Source: Spirochaetaceae bacterium (GTDB lineage Bacteria; Spirochaetota; Spirochaetia; Treponematales; Rectinemataceae). From it: a DNA stretch of 64,000 bases. Position 1 is the first letter of the stretch. The number at the start of each line of letters is the position of its first letter. Under the pieces are notes generated by a model. It made no database searches. It saw only the letters and a list, made by a program, of their open reading frames with translations, and was not told where the DNA came from. A program made the position numbers and the translations under genes. Location: positions 1 through 64,000 of the forward strand of contig JAOABY010000002.1 of NCBI GenBank assembly GCA_026418115.1. The letters are read 5' to 3'. Shown here piece after piece: positions 54,360-62,982 of the stretch.

Positions 54360-54977
54360 TCAGCTGTGGTGCTCCCTGTCTCCGGATCTCGTCATGTGCA
54401 GCAGCACTCTGTCGAGACCCTCGCCCAGCTCTACCAATGACCCGGAATTCCGGACATACCAGACTCGGGGAGTCTGGCGTGGGCGCAGGGTCCACAGCTG
54501 GCGCTGGCTCCAGATGCGGCTGATCGCATGGAGTATGCTGGCGCCATCTCGTCCTGCAGCTCTCTGCAGCCGCAGGTAGAGCGGGGCCTTGACTTCAATC
54601 ACTGCTTCACAGCGGTTGAGGTGGGGGAAACGGTAGAGGAGTGCGGCATTGATGCAGAGCTGCTCTGTCCCCGCTGCCTCTGCTGCCTCGAGGCGGGCGT
54701 CAAGGAGTGAGAGCATCCGGGGATGCACAATCGACTCGAGTCGGCGCATTGCAGCCGCATCGCGAAACACCAGCGCACCGAGTATCTTTCTGTTGATGCG
54801 GCCATCGCCATCGAGAATGCCCGATCCAAATTCACGGGTAAGCCGTTCGGTTTCCAGACTCAGTGCTTCGTGTCCAAGCCGGTCCACATCGATGATTTCC
54901 CAACCCCGTTCTGCCAGAAGATTGGCTGCCTCGTTCTTGCCTGCACAGTAGCCGCCTGTCAGCCCAATAATTCTCAT
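54360..54977 (-). CDS. coaE: Dephospho-CoA kinase
   Basis: 205 residues. It phosphorylates dephospho-CoA in the last step of CoA synthesis. The P-loop reads GGYCAGKNE, in place of GxxGSGKS/T, a form I associate with spirochaetes. The DVDRLGHEAL and HPRM motifs are typical. Start at 54977 after GAGGAGG. One GGGGACAGAG copy is read here as AGTEQL. It follows polA by 32 bp. Confidence 0.85.
   Translation of the reverse strand: MRIIGLTGGYCAGKNEAANLLAERGWEIIDVDRLGHEALSLETERLTREFGSGILDGDGRINRKILGALVFRDAAAMRRLESIVHPRMLSLLDARLEAAEAAGTEQLCINAALLYRFPHLNRCEAVIEVKAPLYLRLQRAAGRDGASILHAISRIWSQRQLWTLRPRQTPRVWYVRNSGSLVELGEGLDRVLLHMTRSGDREHHS
54662..54672 (-). repeat. GGGGACAGAGC element in coaE
   Basis: Exact GGGGACAGAGC on the minus strand within coaE coding sequence. 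Confidence 0.8.
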
Positions 54978-55009
54978 GCCGTCAGTTCCTCCTCCTGCTC
55001 CCTGCCATT

Positions 55010-57946
55010 TCACACGTGCATGGCGCCCCATGAAGGAGCAGACTCTATGCTCACCCGCAGAGGTATTTCGAGCTGCACCGCATGCTCCATCTCGTGACGG
55101 ATCAGCGCCATGGCGCGCTCCGCCAGTTGTACGGGTGCTTCAAAAATCAGTTCATCATGAACCTGGAGCAGCATCTTTACCTCGGGTATGGCCTGCTCCA
55201 GCGCCTTTTGGACACGGATCATGGCGATCTTCACAATGTCGGCTGCAGTGCCCTGGATGGGGGTATTCACCGCCACTCGCTGTGCGCCCTGCTGCTCGGT
55301 CTTGTTGCGTGAAGTAATAGCAAGGATGCGTCTGCGTCGTCCGAAGAGTGTGGTCACATGTTCCGTGCTTTCGGCTTCCTCGATTGTCTTCCTTATAAAA
55401 TCTGCGATTCCAGCATAGGTTGCGAAGTAGGCATCGATGAAGGCCTTGGCACGCCCATTCGGGATACCCAGATCCCTGGCGAGCCTGAAGGCACTCATGC
55501 CGTAGATCACGCCGAAATTGATGGTTTTTGCGATACGACGCTGGCTTGCATCCACCTCGGACTCAGGTATGCCGAATATGAAGGAAGCGGTTCGCCTGTG
55601 GATGTCGACTCCCTCCCGGAAGGCGGCCAGCAGGTTGGGATCTCTGGAAAGATGGGCCAGCACAGCGAGCTCGATCTGCGAGTAATCGGCGGATATGAGC
55701 ACATGACCGGGTTCGGCGATGAAGGCGTCACGGATACGGCGCCCTTCCTCCTCCCGAATCGGGATGTTCTGAAGGTTTGGATCCCTGCTGGACAGTCGGC
55801 CGGTAGCTGCGCCTGTCTGCAGGTAGGTAGTGTGGATGCGCCCCCATCGTTCCGCAAGCTGGGCGAGTGGCTCGACATAGGTGCTCTTGAGCTTGGCGAG
55901 CATGCGGTAGCGCAGAATCAGCTCGGGTACGGGATCGAGCGGAGCGAGCTCTTCCAGCACCGATACATCGGTTGAGATGCCGGTTCTGGTTCGCTTCTGG
56001 ATCGGGAGTTTGCGCTCTCCAAACAGCACCTCTGCGAGCTGTTTGGGTGACGCGATGTTGAAAGGATGACCGACGAGCTTATAGATCTCCTGCTCGATTC
56101 TTCCCATCTCAATTTCCAGTTCCGCACCATAGGCACGGAGCTTTCCGGCATCGACCCGAATGCCATGCTCCTCCATTTCGGCAAGAATGGGAATGAGGGG
56201 CATCTCGATTTCGTAGAATACCTTGCTGAGCCCTTCAGACTCCAGGGCTTCCCTGAAATGCCTGTAGAGTCTGTAGGTGAAGTCGGCATCCTCGCAGGCG
56301 TACTGAGTAGCGGGGGACAGAGCAACATCAGCGAACGTGCTGCCTTTGGGGACCACCTCATCGAATGCCAGGCCTTCGAGGCCAAGGTGGCGGGAGGCGA
56401 GGGTCGAGAGGCTGAAGGAGAGAGCCTCGGCGTCGAGTACCCATGCCGCGATCATGGTGTCGAACAGGGGGCGTCTGACGCGGATGCCTAGTCTGGCCAA
56501 GACGTGAAGGTCGAACTTGATGTTGTGACCGACGAGCACAAGCTCTGTCCCCGTTGCTGCTGGTGCTGCGGCGGTTGTTTGCACCTCCTTGCTGGGGGCT
56601 GCAGCGGAGCCTGCCCAGGCCTGATAGTCTGTCTCCATGCCGGCCAGGCGGGCGAGCGCATGGCGGGCTGCTTCGATCCCCACGCTCTGTCCCTCTGGAT
56701 TGATGAGCGGCACATACCAGGCGATTCCCTCTTCGCAGCACAGCGAAAAACCGACCAGGTCTGCATGCAGGGGATCCAGCGACGTGGTTTCAGTATCCAG
56801 CGCGCATACGCCGGCAGCAAGACAGCGATCAATTACGCGCGTCAGGGTTGCAGCATCGAGTACCGCTTCGTAATGGGCGGGGACAGAGCTGCGCGAACCG
56901 GCTGCCTCGAGGCGAACGCTCGCTGGTTCGGATGGTCGAGAGGTCTCAAGGCTCGGCGACAGGGACGGTGCAAAGGGCTGAGCCTGCTCCAGCTCTGTCC
57001 CCATCGCTGCCTGTGCAGCAGGTGCAGCGGTTCCGGCAGCAGATACTGTGCTGAGATAGCGGCTGACCGTGACGGCCTCGGGTACCAGGCTTTTCATGTC
57101 ATCAGCAAGGAAGAGGGGAGCTGCTCTGGTGTGATCCAGTCTCGCCACCAGTGCATCCGGTTCGACCATACATTCTGGTACGCTCTCGCAGAGCGTCACC
57201 AGTTCGCGTGAGACAAAGGCATCCTGCTTCCCTGCTTCCAGCTTCCGCCGGAGGGATTCCGGCTCTATTTCCTCCAGGTGCTCATAGATTGCGTCCAGAC
57301 TGCCGAACTGCGCCAGCAGTTTCTGCGCGGTCTTGTCGCCGATGCCCTTTACTCCCGGCACATTATCTGAGACATCCCCTACGAGCGAGAGATAATCCCG
57401 GATCTGCGCAGGGGTCACACCCCATTCGGTGAACACGCCCTCGGCATCGATTTCCCGGAAACCGAATCCTTCTGCAGGCCTCAGCGCTCGTGTTCCGTTC
57501 CCAACCAGCTGGAGCAGATCCTTGTCGCCCGACACGATGAAGCATGCACGGCCTTCGCGCTCGCATTTTCTGGCCAGTGTCGCAATCACATCATCAGCCT
57601 CATACCCCTCGCACCGCAAGGCAGGCACGCTGAGCGCCTCGAGCAGAGCTTCCACCTTTGGGAACTGGGCCAGCAGGTCATCTGGCGTCTTCTGCCTAGT
57701 TGCCTTGTACGCCTCGAACTGCTGATGCCTGAATGTTGGGCCTCTGGAGTCGAGCACAGCTGCGAACAGCGCAGGCTTCCGCTGCTCGAACAGCGAGAAC
57801 AGAAAGCGGAAAAATCCATACACCGCCGAGACATTCTCACCGCGGGAATTGCGCAGCGGCTTGCGGATGAAGGCAAAATATGCCCGATAGACAAAAGCAT
57901 ACACATCGAGCAGATAGAGTGGCGCTTTATCATGCGGCTGGGACAT
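55010..57946 (-). CDS. polA: DNA polymerase I
   Basis: 978 residues, longer than most (about 880-940). Domains: 5'-3' exonuclease (1-~300, LLDVYAFVYRAYFAF, KGIGDKTAQKLL), a 3'-5' proofreading domain with ALDTETTSLD, GHNIKFDLH and CEDADFTYRL (all key acidic residues kept), and the polymerase with DYSQIELAVLAHLS, RRIAKTINFGVIYGMSA and HDELIFE. Extra Ala/Ser/Pro-rich segments around 310-360 and in the exonuclease domain coincide with GGGGACAGAG repeats. AAGGAG precedes ATG 57946. Confidence 0.96.
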   Translation of the reverse strand: MSQPHDKAPLYLLDVYAFVYRAYFAFIRKPLRNSRGENVSAVYGFFRFLFSLFEQRKPALFAAVLDSRGPTFRHQQFEAYKATRQKTPDDLLAQFPKVEALLEALSVPALRCEGYEADDVIATLARKCEREGRACFIVSGDKDLLQLVGNGTRALRPAEGFGFREIDAEGVFTEWGVTPAQIRDYLSLVGDVSDNVPGVKGIGDKTAQKLLAQFGSLDAIYEHLEEIEPESLRRKLEAGKQDAFVSRELVTLCESVPECMVEPDALVARLDHTRAAPLFLADDMKSLVPEAVTVSRYLSTVSAAGTAAPAAQAAMGTELEQAQPFAPSLSPSLETSRPSEPASVRLEAAGSRSSVPAHYEAVLDAATLTRVIDRCLAAGVCALDTETTSLDPLHADLVGFSLCCEEGIAWYVPLINPEGQSVGIEAARHALARLAGMETDYQAWAGSAAAPSKEVQTTAAAPAATGTELVLVGHNIKFDLHVLARLGIRVRRPLFDTMIAAWVLDAEALSFSLSTLASRHLGLEGLAFDEVVPKGSTFADVALSPATQYACEDADFTYRLYRHFREALESEGLSKVFYEIEMPLIPILAEMEEHGIRVDAGKLRAYGAELEIEMGRIEQEIYKLVGHPFNIASPKQLAEVLFGERKLPIQKRTRTGISTDVSVLEELAPLDPVPELILRYRMLAKLKSTYVEPLAQLAERWGRIHTTYLQTGAATGRLSSRDPNLQNIPIREEEGRRIRDAFIAEPGHVLISADYSQIELAVLAHLSRDPNLLAAFREGVDIHRRTASFIFGIPESEVDASQRRIAKTINFGVIYGMSAFRLARDLGIPNGRAKAFIDAYFATYAGIADFIRKTIEEAESTEHVTTLFGRRRRILAITSRNKTEQQGAQRVAVNTPIQGTAADIVKIAMIRVQKALEQAIPEVKMLLQVHDELIFEAPVQLAERAMALIRHEMEHAVQLEIPLRVSIESAPSWGAMHV
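56313..56552. repeat. Two opposed GGGGACAGAGC elements in polA
   Basis: GGGGACAGAGC at 56313-56323 (plus) and AGCTCTGTCCCC at 56541-56552 (minus), facing each other inside polA. Confidence 0.8.
56879..57002. repeat. Inverted pair of exact 12-mers GGGGACAGAGCT in polA
   Basis: GGGGACAGAGCT at 56879-56890 and AGCTCTGTCCCC at 56991-57002 bracket 100 bp of low-complexity linker coding sequence, like terminal inverted repeats. Confidence 0.85.
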
Positions 57947-58038
57947 GGGCAGTCTCCTTGTGTGCAATCGTGTGGTGCAGGGATGGGAAGTGAGGCAACT
58001 GACCGTGCAATTGAAGCGGTGTCGCCATTGTAGCCAAA

Positions 58039-58551
58039 TCAGCGGCTGCGCCGCCGGGCTTCTTCCCAGGTTTCGATAAGCTGGTACGCATTGTTGATCC
58101 GTGCACTCATCTCGGTAGCGCGCCGCAGAGCCTCAGGCTCATGCGTATGCCGGTCGGGATGGTGCTGTTTCAGAAGTTCCTTGTAGCGTGCCTTGACCTC
58201 GGCAAAGGGTGCATAGGGTGGAAGACCCAGAAAACGGTATGCATCTTCGACAGCCTTGCGTTCCTGGGCAAAGCGGGGATCCTCAGTGAACCGCCCCGAT
58301 CCTCCTGGTCTCTCATGCCATCGTGACTGCTGCCCGGTAGTTTCCTCGAAGGGACTATGTCCTGGTCTGCTGCCCGTTCGGTTTTGCTCGCGATCGGGAT
58401 TGAGAAACTGTTCCAGCTCCTCCCATGCATCGGCCAGATCAGGGTCGGAGAAGGGTTCGCGGCTGCCGAAGATACTGCTTCCATCGGCACCTGTCGCCGA
58501 GTTCACCCAGGATTTCACAAGCCTCTCGAGTCGTTCGAACAGCTGGTCCAC
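58039..58551 (-). CDS. Small J-domain (DnaJ-like) protein
   Basis: About 170 residues. The C-terminal 70 form a J domain (DAYRFLGLPPYAPFAEVKARYKELLKQHHPDRH) with the HPD tripeptide that stimulates DnaK ATPase. The N-terminal part is acidic and unassigned. There is no zinc or substrate-binding region, so it is a specialised co-chaperone. The start is unclear: GTG at 58551 is spaced well from GAGG, while the ORF track uses TTG at 58569. Confidence 0.75.
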   Translation of the reverse strand: MDQLFERLERLVKSWVNSATGADGSSIFGSREPFSDPDLADAWEELEQFLNPDREQNRTGSRPGHSPFEETTGQQSRWHERPGGSGRFTEDPRFAQERKAVEDAYRFLGLPPYAPFAEVKARYKELLKQHHPDRHTHEPEALRRATEMSARINNAYQLIETWEEARRRSR

Positions 58552-58695
58552 ACTCACCTCGCCATACAATACAGGAACATGCTAGCATGCAGATATCGCA
58601 GCGCTCTCACTATGCCAGGCTGCGAAGTGCGCCTGGTTCGCATCAGGCTGCGCACGCATCATAAGCATAGTCCACAGCCCTATTGGAGGCAAGCC

Positions 58696-59931
58696 ATGGC
58701 GGAACAGACACCCCGCTGCATCGTCCTCGGAGGCATCAATCTCGATATCCAGGGCTTTGCCGGAAACTGGGGAGGGGACAGAGCTGAGGAAACCGGCTCC
58801 AGTCAACGTTTTCTGCTGCGTGATCCCATACTGCATGACTCCAATCCGGGGCGTGTGCACCGCACGCCGGGAGGGGTGGGGAGAAATATCGCCGAAAATC
58901 TGGCACGGCTTGAGCTCTGTCCCCAGCTGGTCACTGTAGTCGGAACCGGCGCGTCCTGGCGCAGTCTGATTCGTCATACCCGAGCGCTCGGAATAGGGCT
59001 CGACTGCTCGATCAGTATCCCTGGAGCGCCTCTGCCCGTCTACCTCTGTATACTGCAGGCGGATTGCGGCCTTCACACCGCAATCAGCGACATGCGGGCA
59101 CTTGAGGCCCTCACGCCGGAAAGGCTCGAGCCGCTTCTGCCTCAGCTTGCGTCTGCCGATTGCCTTGTAGTCGATGCCAATCTGCCTCAACCTACCATTG
59201 CATGGATTGCTGCGAACTTCGGGCGGCAGCGGGGCTCGCGGGGGAGCTCACTGGGGACAGAGCTCTCTGATGGCATGAGACGCCCTCTGCTGGTTGCCGA
59301 TACCGTCTCCGCTGCCAAGGCTGCCAGAATGCGCGACTGCCTGGGTGCGTTTGATATTGTCAAACCCAACCTTGCAGAAATGGCAGTACTGGCGGACACC
59401 ACGATGGAGCCGGGCGGCCATGCTAATAGCGCCTCATTTGGCGCGCCATCCGATGTACCTCAAATCCCGGAATCTGCTTCCACCCTTGCCCTGGCACGCG
59501 CGCTCGCGGACCGCCTCCAGGCGCTCGGCAGAATGCCCGGCAGGCTTTTTCTCTCTCTGGGGACAGAGGGCATGTTATACCGATCGGCGAGCGAGGAAGG
59601 TCATCTGATGCTGCCACCTGCATCGCTCAGGCCGCCAATCGTCAATCGTTCGGGAGCAGGCGACGCCGCCTGTGCAGCCATCACCTGGGCTCATGTTCGG
59701 GCCAGAGCGTACGGGCTCACACCTTCAACAGAGCGGCAGGGGGAAGCACGAGGAACAGAGCTCGATCGTGCTCTGTCTCCGCGCTTCGCGGCAGCCCTCG
59801 CCATCAGCGCTGCGGTGCTTACCGCTTCCTCCCGCCGCACGGTGCATCGCAGGCTCTGTCCCCGCCTGCTGTGCGAAGCTGCTGCGGGATGGTATCCTGA
59901 GCTTGCGGAGCATATAAAGGAATTCATATAG
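58696..59931 (+). CDS. psuK: Pseudouridine kinase (PfkB family), enlarged
   Basis: 411 residues, about 100 longer than typical PsuK. Core motifs are LGGINLDIQG, SNPGRVHRTPGGVGRNIAENLARL, VADTVSAAKAARM, VKPNLAEMA and NRSGAGDAACAA with the catalytic Asp. It phosphorylates pseudouridine. Extra segments (about residues 25-45, 175-195, 235-260, 340-365) each contain or border a GGGGACAGAG element. GGAGG precedes ATG 58696; the ORF track adds 113 unsupported residues. Followed after 14 bp by psuG. Confidence 0.87.
   Translation: MAEQTPRCIVLGGINLDIQGFAGNWGGDRAEETGSSQRFLLRDPILHDSNPGRVHRTPGGVGRNIAENLARLELCPQLVTVVGTGASWRSLIRHTRALGIGLDCSISIPGAPLPVYLCILQADCGLHTAISDMRALEALTPERLEPLLPQLASADCLVVDANLPQPTIAWIAANFGRQRGSRGSSLGTELSDGMRRPLLVADTVSAAKAARMRDCLGAFDIVKPNLAEMAVLADTTMEPGGHANSASFGAPSDVPQIPESASTLALARALADRLQALGRMPGRLFLSLGTEGMLYRSASEEGHLMLPPASLRPPIVNRSGAGDAACAAITWAHVRARAYGLTPSTERQGEARGTELDRALSPRFAAALAISAAVLTASSRRTVHRRLCPRLLCEAAAGWYPELAEHIKEFI
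58774..58924. repeat. Inverted pair of exact 12-mers in psuK
   Basis: GGGGACAGAGCT at 58774-58785 and AGCTCTGTCCCC at 58913-58924. The interval contains conserved PsuK sequence, so the unit that spreads is the short motif, not the whole interval. Confidence 0.8.
59253..59264 (+). repeat. GGGGACAGAGCT element in psuK
   Basis: Exact 12-mer read as LGTELSD within an apparent insertion between conserved PsuK motifs. Confidence 0.8.
59559..59568 (+). repeat. GGGGACAGAG element in psuK
   Basis: Exact 10-mer read as LGTEGM. Confidence 0.75.
59752..59863. repeat. Decayed palindrome plus exact element in psuK
   Basis: GGAACAGAGCT (59752-59762) and GCTCTGTCTCC (59770-59780) form a 29-bp palindrome with arms ACAGAGC/GCTCTGT. 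An exact GCTCTGTCCCC follows at 59853-59863. Confidence 0.7.
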
Positions 59932-59945
59932 AAAGAGGAGCAGCC

Positions 59946-60866
59946 ATGAACCGGTATCTCGACGTGAGTGAAGAAGTTGCCGTTGCGCTCAAGACTGATA
60001 TGCCAGTGGTAGCATTGGAGTCTACCATTATCAGCCATGGCATGCCCTGGCCGCGAAACCTTGAGACAGCCCTTGCGGTGGAGCAGGCTGTGCGTGAAGA
60101 AGGTGCCGTTCCTGCTACCATTGCCATCATCAGAGGACGGATCAAAATCGGACTGACCCGTGAGGAACTCCAGGCCTTTGCAGATGGCTCCCTGCATCCC
60201 ATTAAGGTTTCTCGCCGTGATCTTCCTGCTGTCATAGCCCGTCAGGAGAACGGGGCGACTACGGTAGCCGGCACCATGATCGCAGCAGCAATGGCCGGCA
60301 TTCGTGTCTTTGCTACCGGTGGCATAGGTGGGGTACACCGCGGTGCTGAACATTCCTGGGATGTCTCCGCCGATCTTGAGGAACTGGCCATGACCTCAGT
60401 TGCAGTCGTGTGCGCAGGCGCAAAGGCCATCCTCGATCTGCCCAAGACCACGGAGTACCTTGAAACCCGAGGTGTGCCCGTAATTGGCTACGGTACGGAT
60501 GAGCTGCCCGCATTCTACTCGAGAGAATCCGGCATAGCTCTGTCCCTCCGCGCCGACACCCCTGAAGCCGTAGCCCGCATGCTTGCCGCAAAATGGAACC
60601 TGGGGCTTGCAGGTGGGGCCGTGATCGCCAATCCAATCCCCAATGAGCAGGCCATGCCAGGCGAGATCATTGAAAAAGCCATTTCCACCGCGCTCGCGGA
60701 GCTTGCACCCAGGAATATACAGGGCGCAGCAGTGACCCCCTATCTGCTGGCTCGAGTGGCGGAGCTCACCGGCGGCGATTCGCTGGACAGCAACATTGCA
60801 CTCGTGATGAACAATGCGCGCCTTGCAGCCCGCATTGCGGCAGCACTCACTGCCATGGAGGACTGA
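59946..60866 (+). CDS. psuG: Pseudouridine-5'-phosphate glycosidase
   Basis: 306 residues, normal for PsuG. It splits pseudouridine 5'-phosphate into uracil and ribose 5-phosphate. Visible family segments are VALESTIISHGMPWPRNLETA, GATTVAGTMIAAAMAGI, ATGGIGGVHRGAE and AKAILDLPKTTEYLETRGVPVIGYGTDE. GAGGAG precedes the ATG. Works directly after PsuK. A near-copy of the repeat (AGCTCTGTCCC) lies at 60536-60546. Confidence 0.95.
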   Translation: MNRYLDVSEEVAVALKTDMPVVALESTIISHGMPWPRNLETALAVEQAVREEGAVPATIAIIRGRIKIGLTREELQAFADGSLHPIKVSRRDLPAVIARQENGATTVAGTMIAAAMAGIRVFATGGIGGVHRGAEHSWDVSADLEELAMTSVAVVCAGAKAILDLPKTTEYLETRGVPVIGYGTDELPAFYSRESGIALSLRADTPEAVARMLAAKWNLGLAGGAVIANPIPNEQAMPGEIIEKAISTALAELAPRNIQGAAVTPYLLARVAELTGGDSLDSNIALVMNNARLAARIAAALTAMED

Positions 60867-60871
60867 ACACC

Positions 60872-61996
60872 ATGCGCACCTCTACAGTATGGTGGACCGA
60901 CCTGCATACCAGACCTGGGCGCAGCCTTCTGGCAAAATTCGAGCAGCTCCTGGTTGCAGCCGGAATAGATACCATCGATGTTGCCCACAAGTTTGTCGCC
61001 ATCAAGATCCACTTTGGCGAACCGGGCAACCTTGCCTACATTCGACCCAACTATGCCCGCACCCTTGTGAGCATGCTGCAGCAGCGCAAGGCCATTCCCT
61101 TCCTTACCGATTGCAATACGCTCTACAAGGGACGCCGTGCCAATGCAGTCGACCACCTGCAGAGCGCCTGGGAGAACGGATTTGAACCCCTCACAATAGG
61201 CTGCCCGATCATCATCGCCGATGGGCTCAAAGGCACCGACCAGCGCGACATTCCTACCGGCTGCAGGCACTGTCCCACTGCCCATATCGGCAGTGCCATT
61301 GCGGATGCGGATATCATCATCTCGATGAACCATTTCAAGGGGCACGAGCTGACAGGCATCGGGGGAGCACTCAAGAATATCGGGATGGGTTCGGGCTCTG
61401 TCCCCGGAAAACTCGCCATGCACTCCGACAGCAAGCCGACCATCCGCGAGCAGCACTGCACCGGCTGTGGCCAGTGCGAACGCAACTGTGCGCACGATGC
61501 AATCCATGTGAACAGCGGCAAGGCAAGCATCGACTATGTGCGCTGTGTCGGCTGCGGCCAATGCATTGCAGTCTGCATGTTCCGCGCCGCAGTGCCGCGG
61601 TGGGACTCGAAGACCACCCAGGAAAAGATCATGGAGTATGCGAAAGCCGTGCTGACAGGCAAGCCTTCCTTTCACATCAATTTTGTGACCTCGGTATCCC
61701 CCAATTGCGACTGCAACGCCGACAATGATATCCCCCTCGTCCATGACCTTGGCATTGCCGCATCATTTGATCCTGTGGCGCTGGATCAGGCTTGTGCTGA
61801 TATGGTGAACGCTGCTCCGGTCAACCCTGCAAGCAGCATCGCCGAGGCCTGGATGCGTGCGGACTCCCACCGTACAGACTCGCAACCCGACAAGTTCACG
61901 CTTGCCCAGCCCCGCACCGACTGGCGACTTGGCCTTGCATATGCCGAGGAGATCGGTCTGGGCAGCAGAAACTATCAACTTGAGATACTGCACTAG
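60872..61996 (+). CDS. DUF362 protein with two 4Fe-4S clusters
   Basis: 374 residues. DUF362 occupies most of the chain (KIHFGEPGNLAYIRPNYAR, ISMNHFKGHELTGIGGALKNIGMG) and a ferredoxin-like insert carries CTGCGQCERNC and CVGCGQCIAVC (about 190-230). Likely an electron-transfer or corrinoid-related iron-sulfur protein; precise role unknown. It starts 5 bp after psuG, so it is co-transcribed with pseudouridine catabolism. Confidence 0.88.
   Translation: MRTSTVWWTDLHTRPGRSLLAKFEQLLVAAGIDTIDVAHKFVAIKIHFGEPGNLAYIRPNYARTLVSMLQQRKAIPFLTDCNTLYKGRRANAVDHLQSAWENGFEPLTIGCPIIIADGLKGTDQRDIPTGCRHCPTAHIGSAIADADIIISMNHFKGHELTGIGGALKNIGMGSGSVPGKLAMHSDSKPTIREQHCTGCGQCERNCAHDAIHVNSGKASIDYVRCVGCGQCIAVCMFRAAVPRWDSKTTQEKIMEYAKAVLTGKPSFHINFVTSVSPNCDCNADNDIPLVHDLGIAASFDPVALDQACADMVNAAPVNPASSIAEAWMRADSHRTDSQPDKFTLAQPRTDWRLGLAYAEEIGLGSRNYQLEILH
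61395..61405 (-). repeat. GGGGACAGAGC element in the DUF362 gene
   Basis: Exact GCTCTGTCCCC on the plus strand, read as GSVPGK. Confidence 0.75.
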
Positions 61997-62011
61997 AAAG
62001 GAGCATGGGAA

Positions 62012-62839
62012 ATGAAGCTGCTGCGCTGTCTCCATAAGGATCGCATCTGGAATGGGACGCTCGATGCTGAAGATGGCCAAACCTTCACAGTCCTGCAATC
62101 CGGGGATCAGGGCACCGGCATCACCCCGAAGGTAATGCTCAGGGATGCTGCGCCAGTGCTGAGGGAGGATGGTTCGATACAGCTGGGTGAGCCTGTGGGC
62201 TCTGTCCCCCTCGATCAGGTACGAATCCTCGCGCCCTGTGTGCCGAGCAAGGCTGTCTGTATCGGGCTCAATTACCGCGATCATGCCAGGGAGCTTGGAT
62301 TGCCTTTGCCCGCAGCGCCTGTCGTGTTTCTCAAACCTTCAACCTCTCTGCTCGATCCTGATGGTACCATTCAGTATCCTGATCTCTCGCACAGAGTCGA
62401 CTATGAGGCGGAGCTTGTAGTAGTCATCGGGAGGACCGCCCGGCATGTGAAGCCAGAGGCTGCTACGGCCCATATCCTTGGCTACACCTGCGGCAACGAC
62501 GTCACTGCCCGTGATCTTCAGCCAAAAGACGGCCAGTGGACTGTAGCGAAATCCTTTGATACGTTCATGCCGCTGGGCCCGTGGATTGCAACAGACCTCG
62601 ATCCAGCTCACCTGGAAATCAGGGCAATCCACAATGGCAGGGTAGTGCAGCACTCGAATACATTCAATCTCATTTTTGGCGTATGCGATCTTGTTGCCTA
62701 CCTGTCGAGCATCATGACGCTGCTTCCCGGTGATGTCATCATGACGGGCACTCCCTCCGGCATAGGGCCGATGCAGCGTGGCGACCGGATCGCCATCGAA
62801 ATCGAGGGCATCGGCCGGCTGGAAAACACCGTAGGCTAG
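62012..62839 (+). CDS. Fumarylacetoacetate hydrolase-family protein
   Basis: 275 residues. The C-terminal FAH domain has GLNYRDHARELGLP, the metal-binding DYEAELVVVIGR, YTCGNDVTARDLQ and MTGTPSGIGPM. Members are 2-oxo-acid hydratases, isomerases or acylpyruvate hydrolases; the substrate is not deducible. AAAGGAG precedes the ATG. Same operon as psuKG. Confidence 0.88.
   Translation: MKLLRCLHKDRIWNGTLDAEDGQTFTVLQSGDQGTGITPKVMLRDAAPVLREDGSIQLGEPVGSVPLDQVRILAPCVPSKAVCIGLNYRDHARELGLPLPAAPVVFLKPSTSLLDPDGTIQYPDLSHRVDYEAELVVVIGRTARHVKPEAATAHILGYTCGNDVTARDLQPKDGQWTVAKSFDTFMPLGPWIATDLDPAHLEIRAIHNGRVVQHSNTFNLIFGVCDLVAYLSSIMTLLPGDVIMTGTPSGIGPMQRGDRIAIEIEGIGRLENTVG
62199..62209 (-). repeat. GGGGACAGAGC element in the FAH-family gene
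   Basis: Exact GCTCTGTCCCC on the plus strand, read as GSVPLD. Confidence 0.75.
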
Positions 62840-62887
62840 ATCCGGCATCCCCGGGCACGCCGGGCAAATCGGCTGTGGGCGGGCAAT

Positions 62888-62973
62888 GGGGACAGAGCAT
62901 GGAGGGGTGATAGGGACCGAGCATGAAGCGCGCCTGCCAGGGACAGCAGGCGGGCAACACAAGGGGACAGAGG
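62888..62973 (+). repeat. Quasi-tandem GGGGACAGAG array upstream of the AEC gene
   Basis: Exact copies at 62888-62898 and 62963-62972 with two decayed ones between (GGGACCGAGC at 62913, GGGACAG at 62940), spaced about 23-27 bp. The last sits where the ribosome binding site of the AEC gene should be. The 62840-62982 gap holds no other recognisable signal. Confidence 0.75.
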
Positions 62974-62982
62974 CTGAATACA

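Noticed and set aside
58774-58924. A MITE-like transposable element bounded by GGGGACAGAGCT inverted repeats in psuK
   Set aside because: The bracketed DNA contains conserved PsuK sequence, so it was not inserted as a unit; no target-site duplication is visible.
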